Positions 1 through 7,893 of a stretch of DNA of 13,186 nt are shown here, piece by piece. Origin of the DNA: Clostridia bacterium (lineage in GTDB: Bacteria; Bacillota_A; Clostridia; Christensenellales; Aristaeellaceae); contig JAFXSH010000004.1 of the NCBI GenBank assembly GCA_017525805.1, positions 1-13,186 on the forward strand, in the 5' to 3' direction. Below the pieces are notes generated by a model. It made no database searches. It was not told the origin of the DNA and was given only the letters and a program-made list of their open reading frames with translations. The position numbers and the translations under genes are program-made. Every line of letters starts with the position of its first letter. Within the stretch, counting starts at the first letter, position 1.

Positions 1-1
1 C

Positions 2-901
2 GTATATAATTATGAGAGAGCATTTACACAGGAGCTTCCGGAAGTATCAAGCATTCCAATACTGAAGCAATTATCCGGAAATGGCTTCGGCGTCGCAGCA
101 TTTGAAGGCGGAAAAATGGTCGGATTTCTTTGCAGTGTGGAACCGTTTGAGAATGTTTTTCGTTCCACTGATGTGAGAGGTGTTTTTTCGCCCATGGGTG
201 CGAATGGCGCGGTCATGGAAAATCACGGCAAGATTTATGCGGCATTGTATCAGGCGGCTGCAAAAAAGTGGGTAAAAGCCGGAGCGGTGTCACATGCAAT
301 TTGTCTATATGAACATGATGAGGAAGCAAAACAGCAGCTCTTTCGGTATGGATTTGGCATGAGGTGCGTAGATGCCATTCGTCCGATGGAAACAATCGAT
401 TGCGTTGTATGCGGCGGATATGAGTTTTTGGAATTGCCCAAGGAAGATTACGCATATGTTTATCCGTTGCATTTGGCACTGAACGAGCATTACTGCTCCA
501 GCCCCTTTTTTATGAACCGAAAACCAGACACACTGGAAGAGTTTTTGGATTTTTCGGAAAGGAATAAGGAACGTTACTTTGCGGCGAAGATAGGCGGAGA
601 ATTATGCGCTTATTTGGAAGTGTCAGATCAGGGTGAAACCTTCATTGCATCAGGGAATCTTTATCGTCATATCATGGGGGCATATTGTATGCCGGAACAC
701 AGGGGCAGGGGTGTATACAAAAACCTGTTGAATTATGTTATCAATGCCTTGAAAACTGAGAGATATACCAGACTTGGCGTGGATTTTGAAAGCATCAATC
801 CGTCAGGCAGCGGGTTTTGGCTTAAGTTTTTTCACGCCTATACCAACAGTGTTGTGCGCAGGATAGATGAGCGGATTCTGCAGAGAGCTTCTCTGTTATA
901 A
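2..901 (+). CDS. GNAT-family N-acetyltransferase, two-domain, 5' partial
   Basis: The reading frame is open from base 2 to the TAA at 899-901, so the true start lies left of the window; the ATG at 114-116 region is internal and is not a start. The C-terminal half has the acetyl-CoA binding motif of the GNAT fold (YCMPEHRGRGVYKNLL, with the R-G-x-G turn), followed by a beta strand and the FWLKFF segment that usually closes the domain. The N-terminal half (around VAAFEGGKMVGFL, then GVFSPMGANG and the YEHDEEAKQQLFRYGFG stretch) looks like a second, degenerate GNAT repeat, as in paired-domain family members. The acceptor substrate cannot be read from sequence. Base composition is far more AT-rich than the next gene, suggesting a separate history. 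Family assignment is solid; function is generic. Confidence 0.83.
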   Translation, partial: VYNYERAFTQELPEVSSIPILKQLSGNGFGVAAFEGGKMVGFLCSVEPFENVFRSTDVRGVFSPMGANGAVMENHGKIYAALYQAAAKKWVKAGAVSHAICLYEHDEEAKQQLFRYGFGMRCVDAIRPMETIDCVVCGGYEFLELPKEDYAYVYPLHLALNEHYCSSPFFMNRKPDTLEEFLDFSERNKERYFAAKIGGELCAYLEVSDQGETFIASGNLYRHIMGAYCMPEHRGRGVYKNLLNYVINALKTERYTRLGVDFESINPSGSGFWLKFFHAYTNSVVRRIDERILQRASLL

Positions 902-902
902 T
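894..902 (+). promoter_or_regulatory. Candidate extended -10 promoter for the GH92-YhhN pair
   Basis: TGTTATAAT matches an extended -10 (TGnTATAAT) and overlaps the stop codon of the acetyltransferase gene. The hexamer 17 bases upstream (GATTCT) is a poor -35, which an extended -10 can tolerate. Transcription would start near 909 and leave a leader of about 78 bases containing a small GGAC-AAA-GTCC hairpin at 923-933. No terminator follows the upstream gene, so readthrough is also possible. Confidence 0.45.
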
Positions 903-986
903 CACATAGGATTGTTATTTCCGGACAAAGTCCAGTTTGCCGAACCACAGTCAAGGTGTGACTTGCAGCACGAAAGGAATATTCTA

Positions 987-3068
987 ATGATGGATTATTG
1001 CCGGTATGTGGATGTGTTTCAGGGCGTGGATGAAATCGACCTGCCAAAGCCGGAGGGGCTTGCGGCGGCGTGGCGGCTGATCAAGGGCCGGTGCGGGAAC
1101 AACACGCCGGCCGCGGCGCTGCCCTTTGGGCGGATCACGGCGGGATGTTACAGCGGCGGGTACTCGGCGGGGTACGGCAGAATCATGTACAACACCCACG
1201 GCGAAATCCCCAAGCTGTATGACCGGAACAAGTTCAAGGGCATGGCGCATTTGCAGAACGACGGCACGGGGGACATCGACACCTTTTACAATTACGCCGT
1301 GCTATCGCCGTTTGTGGGAGAGCTAAAGTCCAGCGCCCAGCCCCGGGATTTTGACGGGGAGCGCGGGGAGCCGGGCTATTATGCCTGCCGGGACTCTTAT
1401 TCCGGCGCGGAATGCGAAGTAACGGTGACACGCCGGGCCGCGCTGCACCGCGTCACTTTTCCCCACGATCAAGGCCGGATCAGCGTGGATTTCTCCAATG
1501 ACGGCCTGTATGAGGACGGGGGGCACCTGCACTCCCCGGCGGGAAAGGCGAAACTGACGCTGATTTCGGAATGTGAGGCTGCGGTGTGCGCGGAGCTGCA
1601 TCATCTGCCCATTTATTTTTCTATCCGCGTGGAAGGGAACAAATCGCCCCTGCGCCTGTGGGCGGACGATGCGGAACGGGACGAAAAGGAATTGACCTTG
1701 GAGGCGGGCCGCCGCTTCGGCGTGGTGTTCGACGCGGAACGGCAAGTGAATGTCACGCTGGGTCTGTCCCCCAAAAGCATGGATATCGCCCGGCGGGACG
1801 TGCTCGAAAATCCGCTTTCCTTTGACGAAGCGCGGGCAAAAGCATATGATGCCTGGAACGAAGCGCTGTCCCGCATCGACGTTCAATTTGACGAGGAAAG
1901 GGATTACCGGATTTTCTATTCCAATTTCTATCATTCCCTGGTCAAGCCCTGCGATTTCAGCGGGGAGAGCTTCTTATACGATCAGGACGCATTCGTGCTG
2001 GAATTTGCCACCATCTGGGATCAGTACAAAACCCAGCTGCCCCTGATCGATACCCTGTACCCGGACATGGCCCGCCGGATCGCGGCTACCTTGCTGAACG
2101 TGGCCGAGGCCACCCATAAAATGCCCCACACCCTGATGATGTGCGGCGATTACGAGGGCATCAGCACCACCCAGGCCCGGATGCTGGCGGAGCACGCCCT
2201 GGCAGACGCTTATTTCCGGGGCGTGGAAATGGACAGGGAACGGGCCCTGCGCCTGATGCTGGAAGATACCTTCGTTTGGAACAAGTTTGACCAGTATGCC
2301 CTGAACGCGGAAAACGTCCAGCACAAGGCGTTCATCATCGACATCACGGACGCCTGCGCCGCCTGCGCCAAATTGGCCCGGGAGATGGGCGAAACGGAAG
2401 CGGCGAAGCGTTTTGAACAGGCAGCCGCCCTGTGGGTGAACGTGATCGACCCGGAAACGGGGCTGCTGCGGGACGGCGAACGCTTCTACGAGGGCACCAA
2501 GTGGAATTATTCTTTCCGGCTCATGCACGATATGCCAGCGAGAATTGAAATGGCAGGCGGAAAGGAAGCCTTCGCCGCCCTGGCGGACCGTTTCTTCGGC
2601 TTTTCGCGCCCGGAGGATTCTTCCTCCTGCTGCTTTGAGGGCTTCAACAACGAAACGGACATGGAATCCCCCTACGTGTACCATTTCGCGGGACGGCACG
2701 ACCGGCTGAGCGAGGTGATCCATGCGGGCCTCACCTATATGTTTACCGAGGGACGGGGGGGTGTGCCCGGCAATAACGACAGCGGCGGCCTGTGCTCCTG
2801 CTATTTGTGGAACGCGCTGGGCCTTTTCCCCGTCAGCGGCCAGGATTTGATGATCGTAGGCTCTCCCCGGGTCCGGGAAGCTACGCTGCGTTTGGGAAAC
2901 GGAAAACTGTTCCGCATCCACAAGCAAGGCCAAGGCATCTATGTGAAAAGTGCCGCGCTGAACGGAACACCGCTGAAAACTCTCGCTCTCTCCGCGCGGG
3001 GCATGATGGAGGGCGGGGAACTGCTTGTCACCATGACACCGGACGCGGCGGAAGCGCAACTGACATAA
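987..3068 (+). CDS. GH92-family alpha-mannosidase (cytoplasmic)
   Basis: Predicted Ca2+-dependent exo-alpha-mannosidase of family GH92, 693 residues with no signal peptide. The frame is open further upstream (ATG 867, inside the preceding gene), but the start at 987 is chosen because AAAGGA at 973-978 precedes it; a second ATG at 990 is possible. GH92 landmarks: NNTPAAALPFG in the N-terminal beta-sandwich; FYHSLVKPC and the GDYEGIST region in the catalytic barrel; YEGTKWNYSF, matching the EGnxWqYs motif whose Glu (here Glu502) is the family's general acid; and PGNNDSGGLCSCYLWNALGLFPV with IVGSPRVREATL near the C-terminus. The usual GN(D/E)DxG acidic pair reads Asn597-Asp598 here, and the usual MSAWY reads LCSCY, so this is a divergent member. 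It is the first gene of a pair with the YhhN protein 18 bases downstream. Family is sure; substrate linkage is inferred. Confidence 0.88.
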   Translation: MMDYCRYVDVFQGVDEIDLPKPEGLAAAWRLIKGRCGNNTPAAALPFGRITAGCYSGGYSAGYGRIMYNTHGEIPKLYDRNKFKGMAHLQNDGTGDIDTFYNYAVLSPFVGELKSSAQPRDFDGERGEPGYYACRDSYSGAECEVTVTRRAALHRVTFPHDQGRISVDFSNDGLYEDGGHLHSPAGKAKLTLISECEAAVCAELHHLPIYFSIRVEGNKSPLRLWADDAERDEKELTLEAGRRFGVVFDAERQVNVTLGLSPKSMDIARRDVLENPLSFDEARAKAYDAWNEALSRIDVQFDEERDYRIFYSNFYHSLVKPCDFSGESFLYDQDAFVLEFATIWDQYKTQLPLIDTLYPDMARRIAATLLNVAEATHKMPHTLMMCGDYEGISTTQARMLAEHALADAYFRGVEMDRERALRLMLEDTFVWNKFDQYALNAENVQHKAFIIDITDACAACAKLAREMGETEAAKRFEQAAALWVNVIDPETGLLRDGERFYEGTKWNYSFRLMHDMPARIEMAGGKEAFAALADRFFGFSRPEDSSSCCFEGFNNETDMESPYVYHFAGRHDRLSEVIHAGLTYMFTEGRGGVPGNNDSGGLCSCYLWNALGLFPVSGQDLMIVGSPRVREATLRLGNGKLFRIHKQGQGIYVKSAALNGTPLKTLALSARGMMEGGELLVTMTPDAAEAQLT

Positions 3069-3086
3069 GGGAAGGATGTTGATCCT
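3069..3086 (+). promoter_or_regulatory. Extended ribosome binding site able to form a hairpin
   Basis: The 18-base gap before the YhhN gene carries AAGGA followed by TGATCC, close to the extended complement of the 16S rRNA 3' end (AAGGAGGTGATCC) with one base inserted. The same bases form AGGAT (3073-3077), loop GTTG, ATCCT (3082-3086), which would cover the Shine-Dalgarno core. A very similar arrangement precedes the GH36 gene. Confidence 0.5.
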
Positions 3087-3707
3087 ATGGAACGGACTGA
3101 TCAGATAAAAATGGCGATTTCCGGCAGCTTAACGGTGCTTGCCGTGGTATTTGCGCTGCTGGCCCGCAGGCCCTGGTGCTGGCTGGCGGCCCTGGCCATG
3201 GCGGTGAGCAGCATTGGCGACGGTCTGCTGGCCGGATGCCCCGCCTGCTTCCGGCCGGTCAAAAACCGGCTGATCAAGGGCGGCCTCGTCTTTTTCGCGG
3301 CCCATATCCTGTACATCTTGGCGCTGATCCGGGTATCCGGTCAGGGCATGGAAGCGCTGATGCCGCATTTTGGTGTCCCGTTCCTGATTTTTGCTTTGCT
3401 CATCGCCATTCATGGATACCTGTATTATTTTCGGGCCGCTTCCCAAACGCCGCTTGCCTTTTTCGCCGCCGCCACGTGCTATCTGCTCAGCGTGGGCATC
3501 CACGCGGCTACGGCGGTCTGCGTTTATACGCTGACCGGGGGCGCTTTGATCCTGAACGTGATTGGCGCCGTGCTGTTTTTTCTGTCCGACGCCATCCTCA
3601 TGGCCCGGAAATACGTTCCCTCGAACGAAAACCGCACCTCTCTCCTCGTTTGGCTCACCTACGTTCCCGCCCAGCTTTGCCTGATTCTTGGCTTTTTCCT
3701 GGCGTAA
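3087..3707 (+). CDS. YhhN/TMEM86 (lysoplasmalogenase-family) membrane protein
   Basis: Polytopic membrane protein of 206 residues, probably seven or eight transmembrane helices. The family includes animal TMEM86 and bacterial YhhN proteins; characterised members cleave the vinyl-ether bond of lysoplasmalogens. Visible family marks are SSIGDGLLA (Gly44-Asp45), KGGLVFFAAHILYI (His73), GAVLFFLSDAILMARKY (Ser167-Asp168) and the closing TYVPAQLCLILG helix; the two intramembrane Asp residues are the positions usually kept in the family. It follows the GH92 gene by 18 bases with its own strong ribosome binding site, so the two are probably co-transcribed, and a terminator follows. Plasmalogens are known in anaerobic clostridia, so a lipid role is plausible, but activity is not shown here. 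The link to a mannosidase is unexplained. Confidence 0.82.
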   Translation: MERTDQIKMAISGSLTVLAVVFALLARRPWCWLAALAMAVSSIGDGLLAGCPACFRPVKNRLIKGGLVFFAAHILYILALIRVSGQGMEALMPHFGVPFLIFALLIAIHGYLYYFRAASQTPLAFFAAATCYLLSVGIHAATAVCVYTLTGGALILNVIGAVLFFLSDAILMARKYVPSNENRTSLLVWLTYVPAQLCLILGFFLA

Positions 3708-3730
3708 AACGAACGCATGCTCTCCGATAA

Positions 3731-3758
3731 GGCGGCGGATAAAACCGCGCCTTTTTTT
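3731..3758 (+). terminator. Intrinsic terminator after the GH92-YhhN pair
   Basis: GGCG-g-CGG (3731-3738) pairs with CCGCGCC (3745-3751) across ATAAAA, with one bulged G, followed by seven T (3752-3758). It sits 24 bases after the YhhN stop codon and directly before the next promoter, so it marks a transcription-unit boundary. Confidence 0.82.
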
Positions 3759-3759
3759 A

Positions 3760-3788
3760 TTGCGGAAAACCCGGTATTCATGTATAAT
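3760..3788 (+). promoter_or_regulatory. Promoter of the AraC-regulator and GH127 unit
   Basis: -35 TTGCGG (3760-3765), 17-base spacer, -10 TATAAT (3783-3788, a perfect match). Expected start near 3795 gives a leader of about 40 bases. An inverted repeat GGAA-TT-TTCC lies at 3799-3808 just after the likely start and could be an operator. The -35 is directly abutted to the terminator of the preceding unit. Confidence 0.72.
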
Positions 3789-3834
3789 GGGATCAATTGG
3801 AATTTTCCTATTTCGGATACGGGGGAATGAAGTC

Positions 3835-6075
3835 GTGAGTGGCAAGCGGATGGTGAACGTGGCCAGTATTTGGATCATTGTGATTTTCACCGTCATCGCC
3901 GTGACGCTGGTGGCGATTTTCGTATTGGTATATTCATCCATTCTGAACCGGGAAATGTACAGCACCCTGCGCGAGGAGGTCACGGTGCTTTCGGATAACG
4001 CCGATTACCAGATCATGGAGCCCATCCGGAACGAGCCCGCGCGCCGCCTGATGGCAAAAAGCGGGCTTTCGGACACGGCGCAGTCCATCTGCCGCAAAGG
4101 CGAAGGGGACAGCATGGAGATCCAGGCCCTGTCCAATTGGTGCGCCGCGGTGTGCGCCGCCATCCCAACCTGCGATGAGCTGGAGTTGTATTTCCCTGAA
4201 ACGCGGATGGCCGTGGGTTCCGACGGCGTGCATTTTTTGGAGGATAAAAAATACACCGTGCGCGAAAGCCGGTATTCCTTCCTGACCGACGTAGAGGCGG
4301 AAAGCACGCTGTGGCTGCGGAAAATTTTCTCGGAAAGCGGCGGGGACGTGCCTTACATCGTCTATGTGCGCCCCCTGCCCGGCATTTTCCAGGAGGACAA
4401 AGCGCCTTTGATCGTATCGGCGGTGAAGGAAGAAAACCTGCACGCCCTGCTTCGCGATTCCCTGCGCACCTTAAGCGAAGGGGATATGATTTTCCTGTCC
4501 GACATTCAAGGCGTGATCTGGAGCGCGGCGGACACGTCGCTGGTCGGCACGGACCTGCCCATCACCGGCCTGAATAGTCCCTCCTGCCGCTTGCAGGACG
4601 GCCAACAGGTGCTTTTGGCTGAAAGCGCCAGCGCCTCCAGCGGATTCATTTACGTGCTGGCCCGCCCCGATACCGGCTTGCTGAACAATTACAGCAGCAC
4701 GTTTTCCATGTGGCTGTGGCTGTGCGTGGCGCTGTTAGGCGCGGGGATGATCGCCGTGCTGTGGGTGCTGATGACCCATTATTCCCGGCCCATGCGCAGG
4801 CTCATGCGTCATTACGCCATCCCCGAAAGCACCGGAGGCGGCGGCAGCTTAGTGTCCTCCCCCAGCGAGCATTTTTCCCGCATCGAAACGGCACTCCAGG
4901 ACATGAGCAAGATCAAAGTCCAGCAGGACCAGTTTCTGCGGCAGAGCCGCCCGGTGCTGCGTTCCGCCTGGCTCAACTGCCTGGTAAGCGGCGAAGCGCA
5001 TTATACCGGCCCCATGCCCCAATTGGGCGTTGATTTCCCCTGGCCGTATTTCCAGGCGGTGATGCTGTCCAATGTACCGTCCCCGGAAACGGAGAAAGCC
5101 ATTCTCGGCTGCTTCCCGGAGGGGTTTGAAGTCGCCGCCTTTACCAGCCGGGAAAAGGAACGGGTGTTTTTGATCAACCACGGCAGGGAGCAGGACGCCG
5201 TGCCCCAGATCCTCCGGCAGGCCGGAAAAATGCTGGATGAAAAGAACATCCCCCTTGTGTTTGGCGTGGGCGTTTTTGTGGATTCGGAAAGCCGCGTTCC
5301 GGTCAGTTTCCGCTGCGCCCGCCGGGCGCTGTCCAGCCGGTATTTCGGCGACAGCGGCCGGGTCAGCGTGTTTGAACCCAAAGAGCCCCCCGTCCAAGGC
5401 AAAGAAGCCATGTCCCATCTGATTTCCAGGCTGTATTCCCTCACGGCTATGATCCAGCGCCAGTCCGCGGAGGGCGCCAACGAGGAAATCGACGAGATCG
5501 TTTCGGAGCTCAAGGAGCACCCGCCCTATCTGAATATGATGCGCGGTATCATGCTGACCGCCGCCATGTTCCTGTGCAAGATCGTATACGATATGAAAGG
5601 CAAGCCGGAGGACGTGTTCGGCGATGATCTGATGAACACGTACTACCACATTGAGGGGATCAATCAGTTTTCTTCCCGCCTCAAAGAGGACAGCATGACG
5701 CTGATCGCCTACCTGTCCCGGGAGAGCAGCGAAAGCAACAGGAGCGTGGTGCAGTACGCCATTCTGCATATCCGCAACGCCGCGCCCGCCGAGCTGTCCA
5801 TCCAGTCCATCGCCGACGCGCTGAGCATCAGCACCGGGCATTTGAGCCGGGTATTCCACCAGGAAACGGGCAAAAAGCTGGTGGATTACCTCCAGGAGGT
5901 GCGCATGGAGCACGCCGCCCGCCTGATCCGGGAAAGCGAACTGACCAACGAGCAAATCTGCGAGGCCGTGGGCTACAGCCGCGTGCAGTATTTTTCCGCC
6001 AAATTCAAGGAATACTACGGCGTTACCCTGAACGAATACCGCCGCAGGAACTTATCCAGTCAGGACGCGGAATAA
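3835..6075 (+). CDS. Membrane-anchored AraC-family sensor-regulator
   Basis: One-protein sensor and transcription factor, 746 residues from the GTG at 3835. This start is chosen because GGGGGAA (3821-3827) lies 7 bases upstream and the promoter at 3760-3788 rules out the longer in-frame ATG at 3688; ATG 3850 is a weaker alternative. Layout: TM1 about residues 9-33; an extracytoplasmic domain about 34-292, the presumed ligand sensor (Cache-like by size and position, not by motif); TM2 about 293-313; a cytoplasmic linker about 314-637 with no receiver or kinase domain visible; and an AraC DNA-binding domain about 638-740, with helix-turn-helix 1 around LSIQSIADALSISTGHLSRVF and helix-turn-helix 2 around NEQICEAVGYSRVQYFSAKF. 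Related Firmicutes regulators control adjacent sugar-uptake and glycosidase genes. GH127 follows by 15 bases, so it is the most likely target and co-transcribed. The ligand is unknown. Confidence 0.92.
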   Translation: MSGKRMVNVASIWIIVIFTVIAVTLVAIFVLVYSSILNREMYSTLREEVTVLSDNADYQIMEPIRNEPARRLMAKSGLSDTAQSICRKGEGDSMEIQALSNWCAAVCAAIPTCDELELYFPETRMAVGSDGVHFLEDKKYTVRESRYSFLTDVEAESTLWLRKIFSESGGDVPYIVYVRPLPGIFQEDKAPLIVSAVKEENLHALLRDSLRTLSEGDMIFLSDIQGVIWSAADTSLVGTDLPITGLNSPSCRLQDGQQVLLAESASASSGFIYVLARPDTGLLNNYSSTFSMWLWLCVALLGAGMIAVLWVLMTHYSRPMRRLMRHYAIPESTGGGGSLVSSPSEHFSRIETALQDMSKIKVQQDQFLRQSRPVLRSAWLNCLVSGEAHYTGPMPQLGVDFPWPYFQAVMLSNVPSPETEKAILGCFPEGFEVAAFTSREKERVFLINHGREQDAVPQILRQAGKMLDEKNIPLVFGVGVFVDSESRVPVSFRCARRALSSRYFGDSGRVSVFEPKEPPVQGKEAMSHLISRLYSLTAMIQRQSAEGANEEIDEIVSELKEHPPYLNMMRGIMLTAAMFLCKIVYDMKGKPEDVFGDDLMNTYYHIEGINQFSSRLKEDSMTLIAYLSRESSESNRSVVQYAILHIRNAAPAELSIQSIADALSISTGHLSRVFHQETGKKLVDYLQEVRMEHAARLIRESELTNEQICEAVGYSRVQYFSAKFKEYYGVTLNEYRRRNLSSQDAE

Positions 6076-6090
6076 GAGGGGGAAAGCCGC

Positions 6091-7893
6091 ATGGAAAACC
6101 GTCTTTCATTCCTGGAGCCGGGCGAAGCTTCGTTTTCCGGCGTTTATCGGGAGTATCTGGATTTTACCCTGAACCGTCAATTGCTGTCGCCGGAAACGTG
6201 GGCGGATTTCGCGCGGGTGTATACCGCTGATTCGGACGACGCGGACAGGGGCTGGCGAAACGAATATTGGGGCAAAATGATGCGCGGCGCGTGCCTGTGC
6301 TATCGGGCCACGGGCAATCAGGAGCTGTATGCCCTGCTGCGGGACACGGTGGAAGGACTGCTTCAAACCCAGCGGCCCGACGGGCGTATTTCCACCTATT
6401 CCCCCGCCTGCCAGCTTTCGGGCTGGGACCTGTGGGGACGGAAGTATGTGATGACGGGCCTTTTGCACTTCTTGGAACTCTGCAAAGAAAGCGAGCTTCG
6501 GGGGAAAATCATTGCGGCGCTGATTCGCCACGCCGACGCGATCCTCGATACGGTGGGGCCGGGGAAAGCAAATATCACGGAAACCTCCGATTACTGGGGC
6601 GGCGTCAATTCCTGCTCCATCTTAGAGCCCTTCGTGGCCCTGTATGAACTGACGAAGGAAGAACGCTATCTGCGCTTCGCCCAATACATCCTTTCCACCG
6701 GCGGGTGCCGGGACGGCAATCTGATCGAAACCGCCCTGGAAAACAAAATCCCGCCCTATCAGTACCCGGAAGTGAAAGCGTATGAAACCATGTCCTTCTT
6801 TGAAGGGGTGCTGGCCTATTACCAGGCCACGGGAGAGGAAAAATACCTCCGTGCCGTGCAGCGCTTTTTTGACGCCGTGGCAAAAACCGATCTGACCATC
6901 ATCGGCTGCTGCGGCTGCACCCACGAGCTCTTCGACCATTCCGCCCTCCGCCAGGCGGAGCCCAACCAGAACATCATGCAGGAAACCTGCGTGTCCGTTA
7001 CCTGGATGCGCCTGTGCGCCAAGCTGCTTTTGCTGACGGGGGATGGCAGGTATTACGGGTTCATCGAACGCACGGGCTACAACGCCCTCTTTGGCGCGGT
7101 GAATATCTACGGCCTGCCGCAGTATGACCGGTCGAAAAAAGAATATCTGCCCGCCCTGCCCTTTGACAGTTACAGCCCCCTGACGGACAGCCGCCGGGGA
7201 GTTGGCGTGGGCGGCCTCAAGCGCTTTTCCTTCGGCGGGTTTTACGGCTGCTGCGCCTGCATCGCTTCGGCTGGCATCGCCCTGCTGCCCCTGACTGCCG
7301 TCATGCGGGCCCCGGACGGCATCCGGATCAACGGCCTGTTTTCCGGCGCGTTCAGTTTTAAGACGGCGGAAGGAAAGCGGGTGAAAATATCCGCCGAAAC
7401 CGCCTATCCTCGGGAAGGCTGGATGCGACTTACCTTCGATGCGCAGGACGGCCCCTCGGAATGTCCCCTGTATCTCCGCATCCCGGACGATTTAAGGGAT
7501 GTCAATATCGCAGTGAACGGCCAGCAGATTCAAGCGACGACGGAAGAGGGATACATTTGCCTGCGCCGCGCCTTTGCCGCCGGGGATACGTTGAAGCTTC
7601 GGGGAAATATCCCCCTGATCGAGGAAACGGTGGGGGACAGCGCGGCGTTCCGCTACGGCCCCGTCGTGCTGGCCCGGGACGAACAAAAGGAGCCTGACTT
7701 TGGCTGTCAGGCCCCCGAAACGGATGATAAACTGTCTTATTCCATGCTCCCGCCGGAAACGGATGAAATGATCCGTCTCCTGCTTCAGCAGAAGCCCGGC
7801 CTGCCGCCCATCCTGCTGACGGACTACGCCTCCTGCGGCAGACGCTGGAATCAGCCGAAAAACCGTGTTACAGTGTGGATGAAGAAGGGCTGA
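6091..7893 (+). CDS. GH127-type beta-L-arabinofuranosidase (cytoplasmic)
   Basis: Predicted retaining beta-L-arabinofuranosidase of the GH127 superfamily (DUF1680), 600 residues, no signal peptide. Start ATG 6091 with GAGGGGGA at 6077-6083. In the characterised bifidobacterial enzyme HypBA1 a Glu acts as acid/base and a Glu plus three Cys bind zinc, one Cys being the nucleophile. Matching positions here are Glu279 (in THELF), Glu298 and Cys300 (in MQETC), and the Cys387-Cys388 pair in GCCACIASAGIALLP, so the active site appears complete. Three residues are inserted between the acid/base and the ETC motif compared with the usual spacing, and the common NGPR after the Cys pair is replaced. N-terminal alpha/alpha barrel to about residue 400, then beta-sandwich. 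Co-transcribed with the AraC gene; its last 26 bases overlap the convergent GH36 gene. Likely acts on imported arabinosides; other furanoside specificities within the superfamily are possible. Confidence 0.9.
   Translation: MENRLSFLEPGEASFSGVYREYLDFTLNRQLLSPETWADFARVYTADSDDADRGWRNEYWGKMMRGACLCYRATGNQELYALLRDTVEGLLQTQRPDGRISTYSPACQLSGWDLWGRKYVMTGLLHFLELCKESELRGKIIAALIRHADAILDTVGPGKANITETSDYWGGVNSCSILEPFVALYELTKEERYLRFAQYILSTGGCRDGNLIETALENKIPPYQYPEVKAYETMSFFEGVLAYYQATGEEKYLRAVQRFFDAVAKTDLTIIGCCGCTHELFDHSALRQAEPNQNIMQETCVSVTWMRLCAKLLLLTGDGRYYGFIERTGYNALFGAVNIYGLPQYDRSKKEYLPALPFDSYSPLTDSRRGVGVGGLKRFSFGGFYGCCACIASAGIALLPLTAVMRAPDGIRINGLFSGAFSFKTAEGKRVKISAETAYPREGWMRLTFDAQDGPSECPLYLRIPDDLRDVNIAVNGQQIQATTEEGYICLRRAFAAGDTLKLRGNIPLIEETVGDSAAFRYGPVVLARDEQKEPDFGCQAPETDDKLSYSMLPPETDEMIRLLLQQKPGLPPILLTDYASCGRRWNQPKNRVTVWMKKG

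Noticed and set aside
1974..3059. Long minus-strand open frame (361 codons) inside the GH92 gene
   Set aside because: It mirrors a GC-rich coding gene in the opposite strand, has no ribosome binding site or family motif, and its low-complexity His/Gln/Gly-rich translation is typical of a shadow frame.
3129..3983. Minus-strand frame of 284 codons across the YhhN gene and the AraC promoter
   Set aside because: It crosses a terminator and promoter on the opposite strand, and the translation is not protein-like.
4849..5955. Long minus-strand open frame (368 codons) inside the AraC gene
   Set aside because: Same reason: the plus strand codes for a clear AraC-type regulator, and the antisense product has no recognisable domain.
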